Source: Porites lobata (lineage: Eukaryota; Cnidaria; Anthozoa; Scleractinia; Poritidae). From it: a DNA stretch of 64,000 bases. This document shows positions 21,630 to 31,463 of the stretch, piece by piece. The notes under the pieces were generated by a model, which did not search any database, was not told the DNA's origin, and was given only the letters and a program-made list of their open reading frames with translations. The stretch is taken from assembly GCA_942486035.1 (NCBI GenBank), contig CALNXK010000166.1, forward strand, positions 786,001-850,000, written 5' to 3'. The translations under genes were made by a program, and so were the position numbers. Positions within the stretch are counted from its first letter, which is position 1, and each line of letters opens with the position of its first letter.

Positions 21630-24600
21630 GCACTGGTAGGTTCGTAATTGAACGCTGTCTCAAAATCAACGTCGCGAACAAAAATGATGGGTGAACATTG
21701 GCCTTCGAGAAAGATTACCAGAATCATGCGCCATCTCAATCATGTGTTCGACACAACAGTGGCCCAGTCCCCGGCTCAGCCACAAACTGGCCAATAAAAC
21801 AAACCTCATAAAAAGCATCCCTCTCTCTCTCTCTCCTTTCCCACACCCTTCTTTAGCCCCTCCCCATCCCCTCCACGCCCCCTCCACACCAACACAGTCT
21901 GAAAATGCCCATTACATTTGTAAGAAATAATAACAAATTTCTTTTCTCGCACGACAGCTGTATAAATGAAGTCTCGGAATGCCTGGAAGGAAACTTCAAG
22001 ATTATTCGCAACTGCACAACAACTTCCCCGACAAAGTGCAAAGGCTGTGCGGAGGGGCATTACTTCGATCCAGGCTACGGAGAACATGGAGGATGTGTTC
22101 CTTGTTCACAGCCATGCGACGGTATTTTTCAAAAAGAGACAAGGAAATGCGAAACTGCGCATGATCGTTTATGCACCGCACGGGATCCAACTGAACTTTT
22201 GGTAAAAAGTAAGCCTATTAAAAACGGACCTAGAGCTCTCAAGATGCCACCTCAGGCCTTATTTCTTATTATTCTTTATTTCCTATATTAATTTATTTGT
22301 TTATTTATTTCCTATTGATGTCAATTATGAAAACTTACTCCTTAGTTTTGGTTCAACTTATTTGTTTAGGATAATTCATAAAGGGTTCTCAATTTATTAC
22401 TGTAAAGGTAAGGGTTCAGGGTACATTGCTCGCTTCAGTTCTCGTCTTCTGATTTATAGAAAAATCCTATGGGGAGCTTCATAGGCGAGCGCTGTTGAGT
22501 CGGGCAAAGAAGTCACCATTTTTTCCTAAAAGACACATAATCGCTTTTTCTTCATATAAGCAAAGCCTAAGGACAGTTTTTTTTTTTTACAAAAGTTAAC
22601 GTTCAACAAGGCGACATTTTGACCGCCCGACGGTCATTTTCAAGTTCAGGATAAGAAGTAGAAATTAGCTAATGAGTCAGTATCTAGAAGTATCTCGTTA
22701 GTCCATTCACAGTTGTATATGAGCACATGCTACTTTTTAATTTCTTTCTTATCCTGAACTTGAAAATGCCCGTCGAACTGTCGAAAAGTCGTTCTTTTTT
22801 AACGTTGACTTTTATAGTTCATTCCGTTCTAAAAAAATTATGTTTAAGAATATTTGTCAATTTCATGTGAGTACTATATTATTAAATAATTAAGTCAAAT
22901 AAACGCGTTAAGTGCTGTTTTTTCCTCCAGAGAGAGGACAGGTTGACTAACCATATCCACCGATTTATCTTTACATCCACCACTCCTGTTCCAGAACAGA
23001 CTGAAAATATTCCAAGTGAGTATATTAATAATTATAACAAATAAACGCGTTAATTGTTGCTTTTTTTCCTCCAGGGAGAGGACAGGTTGACTAACCATGT
23101 CCACCGATCTATCTTTACAGCCACTACTCCTGTTCCAGAAAAGACTACAAATAGTCCAAGTAGCCGCCGTTCGCCAAATGCAGGCACAAAACTTCCCGCA
23201 CAACTGAATGTAATAAAGACTGATGATGTACCAGAGGAATCAACGGGGGAGAACAAGCTATTGTTTTTACTCTTCCTCCTTGCCTTGATCCCAGCTGTAA
23301 TAGGAGTTGTTGTAGTCCTTAGATGTCGGCAAAGAAGAAGGAGCCGGAAGCCTGAAAGAAAGAACTCCAGAAGCGTTGAACAAAAGCGTCCTCTGATGTC
23401 ACGCACACCACGTAAGTTTCTTATTTATTAATAAGCGTGATTTATTTTCTGAAGATAACCTTATCGTTATTGTGCAATAAGCAAGGGGTAACGACTTTAA
23501 CTTCTTAAACAAATGTTTCATTATTATGCTTGTTCTGATGCTCTATGGAACCAAGTTTAAGAACTCATCCTCTCCACCCATGACACGGTCATTAGTCAAT
23601 CGATCACTCCGATCCCCTCGAGCTCTGCAACCAGCATTTTGATTATCAGTCAGGGCAGTGCATTTCACTGTGCTACATGTAGCCCTCATGGATAATTCTT
23701 TGACTTTGCGTTGATTTCTAACTTGAAACTCTAATTAAAGAGACAACAAAAATTTGTATTAACTCGTTATTCTTCATCCCTTTTATAAATATATGTATGC
23801 ATTCATTTAAATGTATTCAGTTTTTTTCCTCCTCTTTTTTGTTCTTCAGGTGGCTTAGATACTTTGGTCCGAGATTTACCTGTTGAGGACAGAAGGTTTA
23901 TTTCAGGTTGGCTTAATGGCCAAACCACTGATGGTAAACAGTTTACTTTGTCTTGTTTTGCTAAACAATTAATTGGGCGAATAACAGGCGAATTGAAACT
24001 ATTCTTGGAAAGCTCGTTCGAGATTTCCCGGAAATTTTCTGTTGTATGTAAACAATAGGCCATTCCGGCTAGAGTTCTAAAAACCCTCACTTTCAAAACG
24101 AGGCTAAGTGCAATACCTCTTTTGTGAAAATGAGTTTGATTTGCAGGAGATTAAAAAAACCTTTTTCTTGTATAGCTTCGCAATTAATATCGCTTTGACA
24201 CTGAGGTTTGGAACAACTCGGAAATTTAAGTTAACACTTCCATAGGAAAGTACTGCCCAGTAGCTTTCATCAGAATGGTGACACTTTACTTTGAGTAGTA
24301 TTTCATTCCAAGAATCCCGCAAAACTTAGAAAGATTTTGTACGGCGCTTGTGAACAGTACCGCAGGAAAGTAGTGTTTTCATTTCAGTGTTTACACTCAA
24401 CGATCCTTTTAATTTCACGCACAGCTAGGCTTAAAGTGAGAACCACCATGTTTACTGATCAAATATGTAGAATTATAAGCAAGAAGCGTTCATCTCAAGC
24501 TTTTGTCCACTGTGACAGTTTTTGATCTGATGGGTTGATGAGTTATAACAATTACATTTTTGTTCTTTTTCATTTTAGGTTACTACCACTACCAATTAGT

Positions 24601-24820
24601 TTCAGAAAAACTGGAATTTAAACAAGAAGAAATTAGACAATGGAGTCGATTTGACAACCCTGCCGAGAAATTTCTTGCCGCTTTTGGTGAAATGGAAAAT
24701 GGCACCATTTTAATGTTAATTGACGCTTCAAAGCAGGTGAGGCTGACTCTCTTTGCCAGTAAACTGGAGGAGAAATTCAGCCAAGAAAATGTAGCCGGTG
24801 AAGGACAAACATGGGTGTAG
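15163..24820 (+). CDS. TNFR-1: death-domain TNF receptor (spliced, 370 aa model)
   Basis: Model joins 15163-15216, 19594-19784, 21958-22208, 23121-23411, 23850-23933 and 24579-24820, totalling 1113 nt or 371 codons with TAG. It encodes a signal peptide, three 6-Cys TNFR repeats, a Thr/Ser-rich stalk, a membrane span (LFLLFLLALIPAVIGVVVVL), a basic juxtamembrane stretch and a C-terminal death domain. As a type I plasma-membrane receptor it would bind a TNF-family trimer and recruit death-fold adaptors. It ends QTWV, a class I PDZ-ligand pattern. Structure matches TNFR-2 exon for exon. The first exon is a choice: 12920-12991 is equally compatible. Ligand and output (apoptosis or NF-kappaB) cannot be told from sequence. 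Confidence 0.8.
15940..16771 (+). mobile_element. 5S-rRNA-derived repeat element, copy 2
   Basis: 832 bp, nearly identical to 14074-14934 except for small indels and a shorter 3' end. The 5S-like part is at 15994-16050 and keeps CTGGATGGGTGACC better than copy 1. The empty site is visible in the paralogous block (GAACGCCAAAATAAAAAATA at 46999). Insertion lies in the first intron of TNFR-1 if exon 15163 is used. Confidence 0.7.
17001..17116. repeat. Imperfect inverted repeat
   Basis: Arms containing GCTAGCCTGAAATTCATCCG and its reverse complement flank a short AT-rich loop. It is probably a small foldback element. The paralogous segments at 47640 and 49700 lack it. Confidence 0.75.
17253..17744. 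mobile_element. MITE, TAGACCTTGTCACGG termini
   Basis: Inverted termini of about 125 bp (ATAGACCTTGTCACGG, GACGCCATCTTGACGAG, AACAGCCGTTTTACGG) flank a unique interior. The terminal motif is shared with 53741-54227, indicating one family. No clear target duplication. Confidence 0.8.
18270..18680. repeat. Dispersed repeat rich in CCCGAATCCCG
   Basis: Contains runs such as CCCGCATCCCGCACTTTTTT and CACTTTCCCGAATCCC that recur at 50787-50880 and, more diverged and on the other strand sense, at 26030-26165. It is a dispersed family of unknown class. Confidence 0.55.
18743..19108. mobile_element. MITE, GGGGCCAGTTT termini
   Basis: Left end AGGGGCCAGTTTACTAAAAT pairs with right end ATCAAACTGGCCCC, and the subterminal TTTACAAG motifs also pair. 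The interior is AT-rich. It lies in the TNFR-1 first intron. Confidence 0.7.
19594..19784 (+). CDS. TNFR-1 exon 2: CRD1 and start of CRD2
   Basis: Acceptor TTTTCTTTTCCAG, phase 0 in, donor GTAAGT, phase 2 out, 191 nt. It encodes LATTSTSCPSADQYWNGTSC onward: CRD1 with six Cys (C-x10-C-x2-C-x2-C-x8-C-x7-C pattern) and the first Cys pair of CRD2 (ECWPGYDW...PCI). Two N-glycosylation sequons (NGT, NNT) are visible. Confidence 0.88.
19877..21515. mobile_element. 1.64-kb TTAA-bounded foldback element
   Basis: Arms 19877-20664 and 20731-21515 (788 and 785 bp) are near-identical reverse complements around a 66-bp spacer. Both ends read TTAAGGTGGCTCGATA inward from TTAA, fitting a TTAA target duplication as used by piggyBac-type elements, though TTAA is self-complementary and could belong to the repeat. 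It occupies the intron between TNFR-1 exons 2 and 3. No transposase is encoded. Confidence 0.88.
21816..21837. repeat. CT microsatellite
   Basis: A short (CT)n run followed by C-rich pyrimidines, upstream of the exon 3 acceptor of TNFR-1. Confidence 0.8.
21958..22208 (+). CDS. TNFR-1 exon 3: end of CRD2 and CRD3
   Basis: Acceptor CACGACAG, 251 nt, phase 2 in, phase 1 out at A|GTAAGC. It carries CINEVSECLEGNFKIIRNC, the remainder of CRD2, and CRD3 with six Cys (GCAEGHYFDP...CVPCSQPC...KCETAHDRLC). The donor was chosen over GTAAAA seven bases earlier because the TNFR-2 exon has the same length and phase. Confidence 0.88.
22584..22822. mobile_element. MITE in TNFR-1 intron
   Basis: AAAGTTAACGTTCAACAAGG near the left end and TTTAACGTTGACTTTT at the right are inverted, as are CAAGTTCAGGATAAGAA and its complement further in. 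Arms are about 65 bp. Confidence 0.7.
22898..23155 (+). repeat. Tandem duplication of stalk mini-exon, first copy decayed
   Basis: Two units of about 141 bp each contain AAACGCGTTAA, a CTCCAG tract, GAGAGGACAGGTTGACTAAC and CTACTCCTGTTCCAGA-like coding sequence. The second has the active acceptor TTTACAG at 23120. The first reads TTTACAT at the same place, so its acceptor is lost although its donor (CCAA|GTGAGT) survives. An active first unit would be a phase 1-1 exon lengthening the stalk. Confidence 0.7.
23121..23411 (+). CDS. TNFR-1 exon 4: stalk, transmembrane, juxtamembrane
   Basis: Acceptor TATCTTTACAG, 291 nt, phase 1 in and out, donor C|GTAAGT. The stalk is Thr/Pro/Ser-rich (TTPVPEKTTNSPSSRRSP). 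A membrane span LLFLLFLLALIPAVIGVVVV is followed by RCRQRRRSRKPERK, a strong stop-transfer. Confidence 0.85.
23850..23933 (+). CDS. TNFR-1 exon 5: death domain, helix 1 region
   Basis: 84 nt, phase 1 in and out, acceptor TTGTTCTTCAG, donor G|GTAAAC. Encodes GLDTLVRDLPVEDRRFISGW and then LNGQTTDG. The equivalent TNFR-2 exon has exactly the same length. Confidence 0.82.
24579..24820 (+). CDS. TNFR-1 exon 6: death domain and C-terminus
   Basis: Acceptor CATTTTAG, 242 nt to TAG. Encodes YHYQLVSEKLEFKQEEIRQW, then FDNPAEKFLAAF and LTLFASKLEEKF, the helix 2-6 pattern of a death domain. The protein ends GEGQTWV; the T-x-V terminus fits class I PDZ ligands. Confidence 0.87.
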
Positions 24821-24852
24821 TATGTAATAGATAGAGGGGATCATTAGGCCCA

Positions 24853-25182
24853 TTTCAAGCGTCGATTTTTTCATGTACCGAACCTAATCCCCTTAATTAA
24901 GTACATCAAAAGGTCGACGTTTGAATCAATTAAGCCCGACATGTCTAACACCGTGGAATTTCGACTGAGAAGCGACTTGGTTTCAAACGACGAACTTTTC
25001 GTGTGCCGAACCTTATGCACAAATTACTGTAATTTATTTTCACTAATCCACATTGTAAACCATTGTACATCTGTACAAATAAATTGAGTTCGATGAATTA
25101 AGTTCGACGTCTGAATCAATCGTCGAACCCGACCCAAATAGTCGTTAAGTTTGGTACATGAAAAGTTGGACGTTTGTTGTTT
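24853..25182. mobile_element. MITE forming part of the TNFR-1 3' UTR
   Basis: AAGCGTCGATTTTTTCATGT near the left end is inverted relative to ACATGAAAAGTTGGACGTTT at the right. Further internal copies of GTCGACGTTTGAATCAAT-like sequence are present. It begins about 30 bp after the stop and supplies the best poly(A) signal. Confidence 0.6.
25078..25083 (+). terminator. Poly(A) signal AATAAA for TNFR-1
   Basis: First canonical AATAAA after the TNFR-1 stop, about 258 bp downstream. It lies inside the MITE-like repeat. Confidence 0.5.
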
Positions 25183-25239
25183 TACTAGCTCCTGTTTGGT
25201 TTCGCAGTTAAACCAGTCGAGTGAAAACTGCTCCAGTTT

Positions 25240-25345
25240 TAGATCGATTTAGAAATTTCCTTACCGTTTTCGCATGACGTCACGTCCGCCAAATTGAACA
25301 CTAAAACGGCGGCCATATTGGTGTATCAAAACAATTTTGTGGTAG
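25240..25345. mobile_element. MITE fragment with CGGCGGCCATATTGGTGT
   Basis: Shares CATGACGTCACG, AACGGCGGCCATATTGGTGT and GTTGAACACTTTTCT with the complete element at 37022-37202 and the copy at 58085-58275. Ends are degraded. Confidence 0.65.
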
Positions 25346-26639
25346 TTGAACACTTTTCTCTCGTAGTTAATTTGCTTAGCTACGCGGTCGTCCGATTTTG
25401 TTAATCACTCGTATGATTACAGACCGAATTGGACTCCACTTAGTCATGTTACTATTACTAACTCGGCCTGTCTGGTCTCCACTGGTCTCTTTTGATTTAA
25501 AGTCGCGGGAGACTAGCGCGACATCACAGAACGAATGGTATGATGGGAAGGATATCTCTTTCATTTATATCTCCTGTGCATATAAAAAAAATAGGTACAA
25601 ACAATGAAAGATCAGTAAGGACGATTTGGAATCCCAACAACGATCCATGGTCGGCCACGTTTTGGTCCAACAAGGCAGGGTGTGTTAATAAACAATATTT
25701 AATATATATCTCATGGGAATTAAGGTTATCTAACGTTGAGCCAAAATAATTCCCATTTATTTACGAATTTTGGCTAAGAAACCAAACTTGTTGGACGTTG
25801 GGGTAAAGTATTTTTAGTAATGTAGTACGTATGAGAGTAGCATATGACATGGAAATTCATTTTATTGTATATCACAGCAGAAACCTAAAAAGCAATTTGT
25901 TATAACATAGTCGATGTTCACAGTGTTAGAGTAGACGTCGCTTTCTGTTTTGAATAGATCGTGCAAATTAGTCATTCGCAATTTATAGGGTCTGGAAAGA
26001 AAGGTCCGCCAAATCGTGTTTTTCGCCATGCGTCCCGCTTTCGTGCCTAAATTTTGGCGAATCTTGCCTCCCGTAACAATTAAAACTCAATATCCCGTTA
26101 ACCTTTCCCGAATCCCGCACTTCATTTTGGTCAATCCCGGATCGCGGGAAAAAAACCCTTTCAGACCCTGAATTCAGGCTGAGTACTGTTACTTTCGTTT
26201 TTTTAACTGAGCATTTGAAAGACGAAAGAAACATAACAATAATTAACCATATCATTCAATTATATTTGCATTTCCTTAACTCTCTTTGCTTGTTATCATA
26301 ATTATTTCAATCGGTAACACCATTTATAGAAATGGTAATACTGAATAAACTTGTTGTCGCAATTTTGTTGAATTTATGCTACTGTATTTTTTTTACGTTT
26401 TCCCAATTGATAAATGCATGAGTTTTGAGTGTTTCCATGGACGTAGTCCGCGGAATAACGGCTTAATGTGGTTAGATACAAGTTAAAATAATGTCCTGTT
26501 TTGATTTCTTTAGTATTTTGTTCTGATAAAAGACGAATTTTTAATTCAAGGACTATACTCTGTGTAATATAACACAGACGCTTTGCATGTTATATGGTCC
26601 CTTTTGGTGTACGTATTATGGCGTCAGCATACAAAGGCG
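25346..26639. other. Intergenic, repeat remnants only
   Basis: Includes an older CCCGAATCCCG-type repeat at 26030-26165 and otherwise AT-rich DNA. No exon recognised. Confidence 0.45.
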
Positions 26640-26975
26640 CCACTGGCAGCCGCTCTCAGTCCATTTGTGAGCTTACTGTACCCACCCAACCCATGATGTG
26701 AATGATGTGATATGGTGTGTGAAGGTTCACCACAACACCGGGGTCTACGTCCCCTACTCTTTTCGAACAGTGGTCTGGTTTCCTTTACGTCCCACAAGAA
26801 CCAGTGTAAGTGCTGTGAGACGGGGCCTACGGTTTTTCGTCCTTATCCGAGAAGACTAGGAAGTCTAACCGTTTGCAGATGTCATTACAAAGGCAGCACT
26901 TTCTTCTAGTTCGAACCCGTGACTTCTCGCTCAGCAGACTGGCGCTCTCCCAACCGTGAGCCAACCAGGCGGCGG
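26640..26975 (-). mobile_element. tRNA-derived SINE, minus strand
   Basis: Read on the minus strand the head contains TGGTTGGCTCACGGTTGGGA and GAGCGCCAG (box A region), then GTCACGGGTTCGAACTAG (box B). A unique body runs toward 26640. The box B core GGTTCGAAC is intact. Confidence 0.6.
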
Positions 26976-27221
26976 AATATGGAACTGCATAACGTCCTTT
27001 TTTATTTGTATTCAATAATACATGATATAGGATATAATTTCTTTCTTTTCTTCCTTAACCCGTTACTTAATTATTCCCAGAGTAGATTAGGGGCACTCAA
27101 CGACCGAGTGTTTCCAAATACAGTTTTTTGGGCTGCCCTAAAGGCTACCTATCTGTACGGAATTTTATCTTAGGGAAACTTTGGTCGTCTCGAAAGTTTT
27201 GGGTGGTTTTTCATCTCATCC

Positions 27222-27400
27222 CAGCCTAGTCCCAAGACGTTCTTGACTCGGTCTATCCTGGATTATCCTGGACTCTACCGTGAGCTGTGACGTCACCGAG
27301 AGATACTCGACGAGAATTCGCCGAGAACGTTCTCTCGCCTGCTCTTTCCCAGACTTTGCGCGGACAACGGGTCAAAAGAGAACGCCTAGGGACTAGGCTG
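27222..27400. mobile_element. 179-bp Mutator-type MITE, 9-bp target duplication
   Basis: Ends CAGCCTAGTCCCAAGACGTT and AACGCCTAGGGACTAGGCTG are inverted repeats. The flanks ATCTCATCC (27213-27221) and ATCTCATCC (27401-27409) are a perfect 9-bp duplication, the size typical of Mutator-like elements. Confidence 0.85.
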
Positions 27401-28801
27401 ATCTCATCCCTGTTCGCTGCTTCAGGGCGGAAAAACGTTCTGCGCAAGCTTCTGCGCATCCTTTATCGCAGGCTCAAGGCGGGCTTTTCTGTGTGTTGAC
27501 TGTACTGAGAAAGTTCTGACTAAGACTGAATGAAATGCACAAGGTGTGAACGTTTGCTCCTCGAAAAGCCTTTTTACTTTTGTGTGGTTTTTGTTTTTCG
27601 TCGCTTGAAAATTACTTTGGACTCGGAACAACCAGTGTTAAAGGAAAAATGGATCATTCCGTCAGTTTGAGGTGGAATAAAGAGTTTTGAACATTTCCAA
27701 AGAGGCGAGTATTTTTTTGATTGTTCATTCGATTTATTTGTGAGTTGATTTCGCCTTCTTTCGCCGGGCTGAATTAAAACCCACTTTTTTTAAAAATTAG
27801 TAAATACTTTTTCACATGCCCAGATTTATTCCCTTTGTAGAACCAGCTTTATCCTTCTCTTCAGTCAAAGAACCATTTTGTGCGCCGTAAAACTTTCTCG
27901 GAAATACCGGGCCAGTAAACTTACTCTAGAAGAAAAGAATCATTTTTCTGTTGCTCAAATACTATAAGTAGTCAGAGTTTTCTTCACTTTTAATTACATA
28001 GTTTTGTTTTCCACTGCACTGTGAACGTTTCTGTTCTTTATAAGAAATAACTTTCTGTACGCAAATTTTCCATTTAACTCGCTGTGAACTAGGACAGCTG
28101 CCGGCAGTCACTTCAAAACAATTGACTCTGCCCGTGAATTGCTGGATCTGGATTTGTCTGAGGATGTTACTAAAACGGGGAACGGGGAGCGGGGAGCGGG
28201 GAACGGGGAACGGAAGTCTGGGAACGAGTTGTCAGCGGAAACCTCCATAAAAATCCAAAATGGCCGGTAAGGATCAAGGACCCGGTAAGATCGATGATAG
28301 AGAAGCGTCGAAACAACACTTAAGGTCGCTATTTTACTAATGAACTATATGCTCATGAGGTGCTTGAAATAATACGGAGGTAATAATGTCATGACATTTT
28401 TCACCTTTTTGCGTTTTACTAAACAACAAAATATGCTCCAACAGCAGTTGAAAGAAGCTACAGTCGGGACAAAAACTCTCAAAGCACAGCCATATTTCTT
28501 GCAGGGGGGGAATATAAAGCTCGCTGTAATTTACACCTAGCTACCCTGGTTCGAGAGCTTGTTCTTGATTTTTCTCCGCGTGAGAAACTGAACGAGCACT
28601 TACCAGCGAGCTTCGTGATTCGTTCTCGCCGATTTGCTCGTTTCCAACATCTTCCTAACATCTCAGTCATTATGTATGAAACTGTATCCCCCTGATATAT
28701 TTTCCGCACCCCCACAACTGTGAAATGAACGTAGCCTTTCTCGAGCCTTTCTCTTTCTTTCAGCTCCCAGTACAGAAGTGTAGTACACTCTGCTGGTATA
28801 G

Positions 28802-28862
28802 TAGCCTGCGTGGCAGGCTAATTCCCTTCCCCTTCCCTTTCGAACGCCAGCCACGCAGGCTA
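28802..28862. mobile_element. 61-bp TAGCCTG MITE nested in the larger element
   Basis: TAGCCTGCGTGGC and GCCACGCAGGCTA are inverted termini. The flanks CTGGTATAG (28793-28801 and 28863-28871) form a perfect 9-bp duplication. Confidence 0.85.
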
Positions 28863-28895
28863 CTGGTATAGTAGAATTCCGACTTCACTAACGCT

Positions 28896-28975
28896 AGAGC
28901 CCTGGCCTGGAGGTTCAGTGGTTAGAACGTCCGATCTAGTATTCGGATGTTCGGTTGTTCGTGCATATCATCCGT
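28896..28975 (+). mobile_element. tRNA-like SINE fragment
   Basis: GAGGTTCAGTGGTTAGAACG resembles the box A side of the SINE at 63747, and CCGATCTAGTATTCGG resembles its anticodon arm. Box B is degenerate. Confidence 0.45.
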
Positions 28976-29388
28976 ACATTTTCCGAGAATCTTCGGTTAC
29001 GACTTTTAAGTTATTCAAAATTCAATCTCAGTCCCTCTCGATCGATGTGGTTTTGGTGGGTAGAATATAATGCCGACCACGGTTCTCTATCATCGATCAT
29101 CGGCCATATTGGATTTTTATGGAGGTTTCCGCTGACAACTCGTTCCCAGACTTCCGTTCCCCGTTCCCCGCTCCCCGCTCCCCGTTCCCCGTTTTAGTAA
29201 CATCCTTTGTCTGAAGTGAGCAAAACAAATACCCTTATTTGCAGTTTTCTGAATTTTGTAACGATTGGCTGAGTTTAATTTGCTTGAATGAAGACCCTCA
29301 CCTGGACCAGTTATTCACTGAGTTATTAAAGCGAGGAGAAGAGCTACATGGTGAATCATGGTTTAGCTGCGAAGCTCACTGCAACTGA

Positions 29389-30961
29389 TCTTTTGCTTTT
29401 AAGATCTTTAGGTAGGTTGTTTTCGTACAAAAAATTCATTTCTTCATTGTCAGCAAGAAGTTTTTCCAATAATGTAATTTTAACTCTGTTTGACGGAAAT
29501 CCTACTTACGTGTAGGTTTTTGACAGATGTTATGCATTTTCAACTTGACAACACAAAGCGGATTTATATTTCTCTTAGTACGCGAAACGATCAAGTTTAA
29601 AAATAAACTATAGTTGCTTTAAAACCGATTTTTGGGAAGATTTTACTAGATAAAGATTGACCTTTTTTCTGCCCGCATATCAACGCAATAACTTCTACAT
29701 TGAGGATTTTGTTTATATTTTAGTTATCTGCGAAACTACGAGTGTCCGATCGAGCGAGGGTTTTAAAATATCAGCTCGAGTGCGACAAGTTCAGTGCCTT
29801 CAAACACATTGTGGGCAAGCGTTAATTTTTTTGGGCAAATCACTGTCCAAAGATATGTTGTTTTTGTGTCCACAGTGGAGCTCCGGACCTTATATATCCA
29901 GGAACTTCCTTATATGAACACATTTTGTGAATGCATCTTGAAAAAAATCGGACCTACGCATGCACATTTCCAGTACAACGCAAGGAAATTGATGTCGTTA
30001 AAGTCCGTTTTACTATGAGGTATTCTTCGAGAAAATTAAGTAACGACAAGGTTATAACCACAGCTTGCAACTTTTGAAGACAAATTGCCTGTTCTTTCCA
30101 GGTTATGAGTGGAAACATCTTATTTTTAGGCAATAAAATATTTGAAATCCCGCCATTTTTTCAAACCCGGCCAGGGGATCTGGGCAAAAAAGTTCACGCA
30201 TGCTCATTACGTTTTTCCGCCCTGAAGTTCGCTGCCACATGGGTTACTCCCCGGTCGAAAGAGCATGAAGTAGCTATGCTTTTGTTATAGAATTCTAGGA
30301 AACGTTATGTCTTTATACCGAAATTTTCAGGAGACCTTCATAACAATACCGGATTTTCCTTGGAAATAAATTCAGGCATGAAAAACGCAACCTCCGAATA
30401 TTCTAATTCGGGCATGGTTGTCCTGACCAGAAACTTTTAGCCTATTAATCATTTGCTCCTTCGAACAGTTTTTTTACTGAAAAAATTCGTTGGGGGCCCC
30501 TGGCTACTAAATAACGTCAACTTTGAGTCTGTAGATCATTCATATGGAAGCTACAGAGCAGTTCTTTTCTGTTGTACTGTTTCTTACATATGTTGGCTCC
30601 ACCGCCTTTTAATTAGCCTTTGTGGATGATATCCTACGTCACCATTTAGAAGAAAGCTACACAATAATAAGCAAGCAGTACTCATTTCCTGTAGTGCTTT
30701 GTATAATCACACCCTCAGTACATTTCTAACTTTGAGTTTTGGATGAATTTAAGGAGGCTCCCATTCATTTTTCAAGGTCTCACTCCTTCGTGTTTGATGC
30801 TCTATAACTTTGGCTGGGGTGCATGTACGAAAAAGCCATTAACTGAAACAACGTGTTGTTCACCATTTATACTAACAGTTTCCGGGAAATCCATTTGTTT
30901 ACCTACACGCGGAGCACTTAGGAGTTCTTAAGAACCCTTTAACACGTATCCGTGTTTTCCA
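29389..30961. other. Intergenic, nothing recognised
   Basis: Only short open frames of non-protein-like composition. No inverted-terminal element or RNA gene was found. Confidence 0.45.
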
Positions 30962-31160
30962 GATAGAATTGGAATTTGAAAGAGTTGGTTTTTGGGAAGA
31001 GGGGAAAACCGGAACCCCAGGAGAAAAACTTCTTGGAGTGAGGGATAGAACCAAGAACAAACTCAACCCACGTATGGCGACATGGCTCTCGACGCCAAGA
31101 TTCGAACTCGGGCCACATTAACGGGAGGCGAGTGCTCTCACCACTGCGCCACCCTCACTT
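30962..31160 (-). mobile_element. tRNA-derived SINE, minus strand
   Basis: On the minus strand it begins GAGGGTGGCGCAGTGGTGAG (box A) with GAGTTCGAATC (box B). Its tail GGAACCCCAG...CCAAAAACCAAC parallels the plus-strand copy at 57566-57747. It is older, with several substitutions and small indels. Confidence 0.85.
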
Positions 31161-31296
31161 TATAACTTTTTGGGTCGTTCAGCAGTAGAAGAGTGGTTTG
31201 GGGCTGGTGGTTTTGGTTTCGGTGGTTTAATTTACTCGTGGGATTGAAAGAGTTAATGGTACAACTTAAATCATGCATCTCAGGTCGATTCTTTAA

Positions 31297-31463
31297 TTAC
31301 AATTGCATTGCCTTAACAAATGCCTTTAATCCTTGGAGCAGTCCTTTTCCAACGTAGACAAACCGCTCCCCCCTTCCACTCCGATCTTGCATGGACACAG
31401 CGTAGGAATATTTCACACCAAGCTGGCCGTACATCCAGTCAACACTTCCTCCACCTGCTGGAC
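31297..31463 (-). CDS. C-terminal exon of M14 carboxypeptidase-like protein
   Basis: A minus-strand exon follows the acceptor TTCCTTTCAG (31464 upward) and runs 167 nt to TAA. It reads PAGGGSVDWMYGQLGVKYSY, then AVSMQDRSGRGERF, then KGLLQGLKAFVKAM. This matches the C-terminal block of M14 metallocarboxypeptidases (GGSxDWxYxxxGIKYSFTFELRDTGRYGF). The substrate-binding Tyr side is kept, but the catalytic Glu of FELRD aligns with Ser in VSMQD, so catalysis is not expected. The remaining exons should lie at higher coordinates but I could not find them. It may be a relic cut off by the duplication that starts at 31572, or part of an inactive carboxypeptidase-like gene with unrecognised short exons. 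Confidence 0.6.

Larger units (their letters stand above)
28162..29205. mobile_element. 1.04-kb Mutator-type element with G-run termini
   Basis: Terminal inverted repeats of about 105 bp (one mismatch seen) begin GGATGTTACTAAAACGGGG and then carry five GGGG blocks. The 9-bp sequence TTTGTCTGA flanks both ends (28153-28161, 29206-29214). The interior holds a nested MITE (28802) and a tRNA-like fragment. No transposase is encoded, so it is non-autonomous. Confidence 0.9.

Noticed and set aside
22901..23020. First stalk unit as a working exon of TNFR-1.
   Set aside because: Its acceptor reads TTTACAT, and using the upstream CTCCAG acceptor runs into an in-frame TGA or TAA.
28098..29388. Two open segments around the G-run element (ARELLDLDLSE, then FSEFCNDWLSLICLNEDPHL to a TGA) looked like exons of one gene split by the transposon.
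   Set aside because: Joining them would need an intron of only 29 bp (29216-29244), reading straight through shifts frame, and I recognise no family. They may be chance or a decayed gene.
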